A DNA stretch of 64,000 bases, from contig NZ_JBGQOJ010000002.1 of the NCBI RefSeq assembly GCF_052119585.1, positions 248,001 through 312,000 of the forward strand, read 5' to 3'. The translations under genes and the position numbers were made by a program. This DNA is from JBGQOJ01 sp052119585. GTDB taxonomy: Bacteria; Pseudomonadota; Alphaproteobacteria; Rhodobacterales; Rhodobacteraceae. This document shows, piece by piece, positions 62,150 to 64,000 of the stretch; within the stretch, counting starts at the first letter, position 1, and the number at the start of each line of letters is the position of its first letter. The notes below the pieces were generated by a model that had not been told where the DNA came from, did no database searches, and saw only the letters and a list, made by a program, of their open reading frames with translations.

Positions 62150-63697
62150 TCACGCTTCGAACAACTCTTGATAAATCGCTTCGACTTGCCCAACCTCATC
62201 TTGCGAGAGCGGCGCGAACTCTTTGTCTCGTGCTCTCTTGGACAGCAAGCCACCATTTTTCTTGAGAAAGCTGAATAGTAAATCCACGGTTGACGCGGGC
62301 ATCTCGATCATCGCCTCCACGCGCGATTTGAATCGGTCATATTTTTCAAGATATGCAGCCTCTTCCGGCAAGTCGTTCTCGATAGTCTTTTGCACGCATT
62401 CAAACAGGAATTCCGCGTGACGGGTGGCGTCAAAATATCGATAGAAGTCATCGGTATCATTGAGGACGCGCACATTCATTTTCTCGGTTGGCTCCCAATC
62501 GATCACGGGCAAAAGCCGCTGCGAGTAGCTTTCAAGGACGCGGCGATAATCGTCTATCCGCTCAAGAATGGCTGATGAAACCGGAAACACGATGCCTGTC
62601 GGATTGAAGCCGCGCGCGGTCAGGACATGGTGGATCAGATAGCGATGAATCCGCCCGTTGCCGTCCTCAAACGGGTGGATATAGACAAACCCGAACGCCA
62701 GTACCGCCGCAGCAATCACCGGATCAATGCCGTCAGCATAACTGCGATCAAAATCAATCATCCCCTGAATCAGGGCGGGCAACCCTTCATGGCGCGCGCT
62801 GATATGATCGGGCAGCGGCATGCGCGAGTCCTGCTCATGCTCGCCGACAAAGCCGCCTTCATCGCGAAAGCCAAGGCGGATAAACCGCTCCTCACCGATC
62901 ACGATCCGCTGCAAGCGCAAAAATTCGTCGCGGTCGAGGGGCTGCTTGCCCGCTTCCCCGATGGCCTTGCCCCAACGCTGGATGCGATTGTGCGGCGGTG
63001 CTTCGCCTTCAATGGCGTAGCTGGACTTGGAGTCTTTCAGCAGCAAAAACGCGGCAGTGCGCGCCAGAATGCCCGCTGAAATCTTGCCGACAACGGCGCG
63101 TGCCTGTTCATCAAGCTTGGCGTTTACCATTTGCTCAAGTTTGTCGGTGCGCCGCACAAGCGGGCAGAACTCAGGTGTTCCTGGCAAGTTGTTGCGGACG
63201 CGGTGGCGGGTCGATGTTTCGCCCTTGACCGCCCATTGAAGCTTTGTGTCTACGATGTCGGCATAGGTGCCTGTTTTGGCGTCGGGAAGATCAAGCGCGC
63301 GATCCAGCAGCCATTCATACAAAAACCAAACGCGGCGCGTATAGGCGCTGGTCGGTTTGGCAGCAACAATGCCCGCAAGCTCGGCAGCATCCAACGCAAG
63401 GAACAGGCGTTTCAGGATGACAAGATCAAGACCTTCATATTTTAGAGCAAAAACAAGATGCCCTTCGAGCGTTGATTGCGGCTCATGCCGTGGCGTATAG
63501 ATGCGCCAGCCGCCTTCCTCGTAAACCTTGTGGCGCTCACCAATCGCGCTGAGCGTGAGCGGCAGCGGCACCTTGAGATCGTAAGCGTCAATGAGGGCAG
63601 CGTACCCCACGGGCAAAGCACGTTCGGGGAGCCTGCTTTCCTGAAAAACGCTTACTGGCCCTGAAAAACGCTTACTTTCTGTAGTTTTTGATGACAT
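62150..63697 (-). CDS. Fic-domain AMP-transferase with inhibitory motif
   Basis: 515 residues. The complete Fic motif HPFEDGNGRIHR is at 341-352, and the inhibitory helix motif S226-YAI-E230-G231 fits (S/T)xxxE(G/N), so it is a class II (self-inhibited by its own N-terminal helix) Fic protein. Such enzymes usually AMPylate proteins, with the Glu keeping activity low. The N-terminal 200 residues are an uncharacterised family-typical region opening KRFSGPVSVFQ; the C-terminus may be a winged helix. Two of four DNA repeats lie inside its 5' end. No antitoxin gene is adjacent. Confidence 0.88.
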   Translation of the reverse strand: MSSKTTESKRFSGPVSVFQESRLPERALPVGYAALIDAYDLKVPLPLTLSAIGERHKVYEEGGWRIYTPRHEPQSTLEGHLVFALKYEGLDLVILKRLFLALDAAELAGIVAAKPTSAYTRRVWFLYEWLLDRALDLPDAKTGTYADIVDTKLQWAVKGETSTRHRVRNNLPGTPEFCPLVRRTDKLEQMVNAKLDEQARAVVGKISAGILARTAAFLLLKDSKSSYAIEGEAPPHNRIQRWGKAIGEAGKQPLDRDEFLRLQRIVIGEERFIRLGFRDEGGFVGEHEQDSRMPLPDHISARHEGLPALIQGMIDFDRSYADGIDPVIAAAVLAFGFVYIHPFEDGNGRIHRYLIHHVLTARGFNPTGIVFPVSSAILERIDDYRRVLESYSQRLLPVIDWEPTEKMNVRVLNDTDDFYRYFDATRHAEFLFECVQKTIENDLPEEAAYLEKYDRFKSRVEAMIEMPASTVDLLFSFLKKNGGLLSKRARDKEFAPLSQDEVGQVEAIYQELFEA

Positions 63698-63806
63698 CCG
63701 CTTCTTGGCCTCGAAGTATATTTACAAATCTCATCATCTCATGAAAAACGGTTACTTTCAATGAGAATCTGGTGAAATTTATGATATTTCCTGAAAATTG
63801 ATTACT
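63641..63806. repeat. Four 16-bp repeats at the fic 5' end
   Basis: CTGAAAAACGCTTACT at 63641 and 63661 (identical), ATGAAAAACGGTTACT at 63741 and CTGAAAATTGATTACT at 63791. Start-to-start distances are 20, 80 and 50 bp. The first two are inside the fic coding region (they encode KRFSG/VSVFQ), the others upstream. Candidate operator array. Confidence 0.75.
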
Positions 63807-63823
63807 TCCTGCCGTCAGGATTC

Positions 63824-64000
63824 AAGCACGAGCTGACCCACTCCAAACGCCTTGACCGTGAATTCGGGCGCAAGTCATGGGGCGATGAAGGTTACGCCCG
63901 CGAAGAACTGGTTGCCGAGCTTCGCGAAGCGTTCCTTTGTGCCGATCTTGCTCATGCTGCCGCAAGACATCATGGGGCTGCCCGAAGACAGGCAACTCCT
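63824..64000 (+). pseudogene. Fragment of a second ArdC-like gene
   Basis: 63827-63950 encodes HELTHSKRLDREFGRKSW then GDEGYAREELVAEL and FLCADL, matching the zincin part of the ArdC-like gene at 61.2 kb, with a deletion after HELTH and REAF in place of GAAF. There is no N-terminal half or start codon. The sequence after 63951 no longer matches, and the window ends. It is a degenerate duplicate. Confidence 0.75.

Overview
The window looks like a chromosomal segment of a marine-type alphaproteobacterium of the order Rhodobacterales (Rhodobacteraceae/Roseobacter group). The evidence is high GC, dense operons with ATGA start/stop overlaps, the alphaproteobacterial phoR-pstSCAB-phoU-phoB order, a class II DAHP synthase, a YicC-gmk pair, GlxA-type regulators and Hint/RTX proteins of the type common in roseobacters. 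Assignments come from reading sequence and translations only; no database search was run.

Layout. 0-5 kb: a GbsR/MarR-type repressor divergent from a two-gene RND efflux operon, with a perfect palindromic operator candidate between them. 5-12.4 kb: the phosphate regulon on the minus strand (phoR, pstS, pstC, pstA, pstB, phoU, phoB), with a three-unit Pho box in front of pstS and a terminator after phoB. 12.6-17.5 kb: a small conserved-looking unknown, gamma-carbonic anhydrase, guanylate kinase, YicC, a PAS protein and DAHP synthase. 17.5-27.4 kb: a GlxA/AraC regulator, a branched-chain-amino-acid-type ABC transporter (binding protein, two ATPases, a small secreted unknown, two permeases), an FAD/GcvT dehydrogenase of the dimethylglycine/sarcosine type and a nucleotidyltransferase. 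27.4-36.5 kb: two giant Hint-domain RTX proteins sharing a recurring beta-rich module. 36.5-37.6 kb is apparently gene-free, followed by tRNA-Leu(CAA). 37.9-45.4 kb: zinc metallopeptidase, YqaA-type membrane protein, DsbB, an Lrp regulator divergent from arginase and ornithine cyclodeaminase, then gyrA. 45.6-48.3 kb: a HerA-like ATPase and an IalB-family protein separated by a 407-nt gap that holds two candidate small-RNA units. 48.3-53.4 kb: an envelope cluster (FabF-like synthase, ACP, LpxD, L,D-transpeptidase) divergent from a DUF882 peptidase. 53.5-55.6 kb: a CHASE-PAS histidine kinase.

From about 55.9 kb to the end the character changes to an accessory, plasmid-like island. It holds a MobC-like mobilisation ORF, a decayed IS66 element with a broken tnpC, a bile-acid/arsenite-type transporter, a solitary PD-(D/E)XK nuclease-like protein of low GC, an ArdC-like antirestriction protein, a Fic protein with the inhibitory motif, and a fragment of a second ArdC gene running off the window edge. 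The most interesting unexplained signals are the 16-bp repeats in and upstream of the fic gene at 10-bp multiples, the two candidate sRNAs at 47.2-47.5 kb, a 40-bp nested palindrome with three GACGTC sites at 12-bp spacing beside the IS66 genes, the solitary nuclease, and the repeated module in the Hint proteins.
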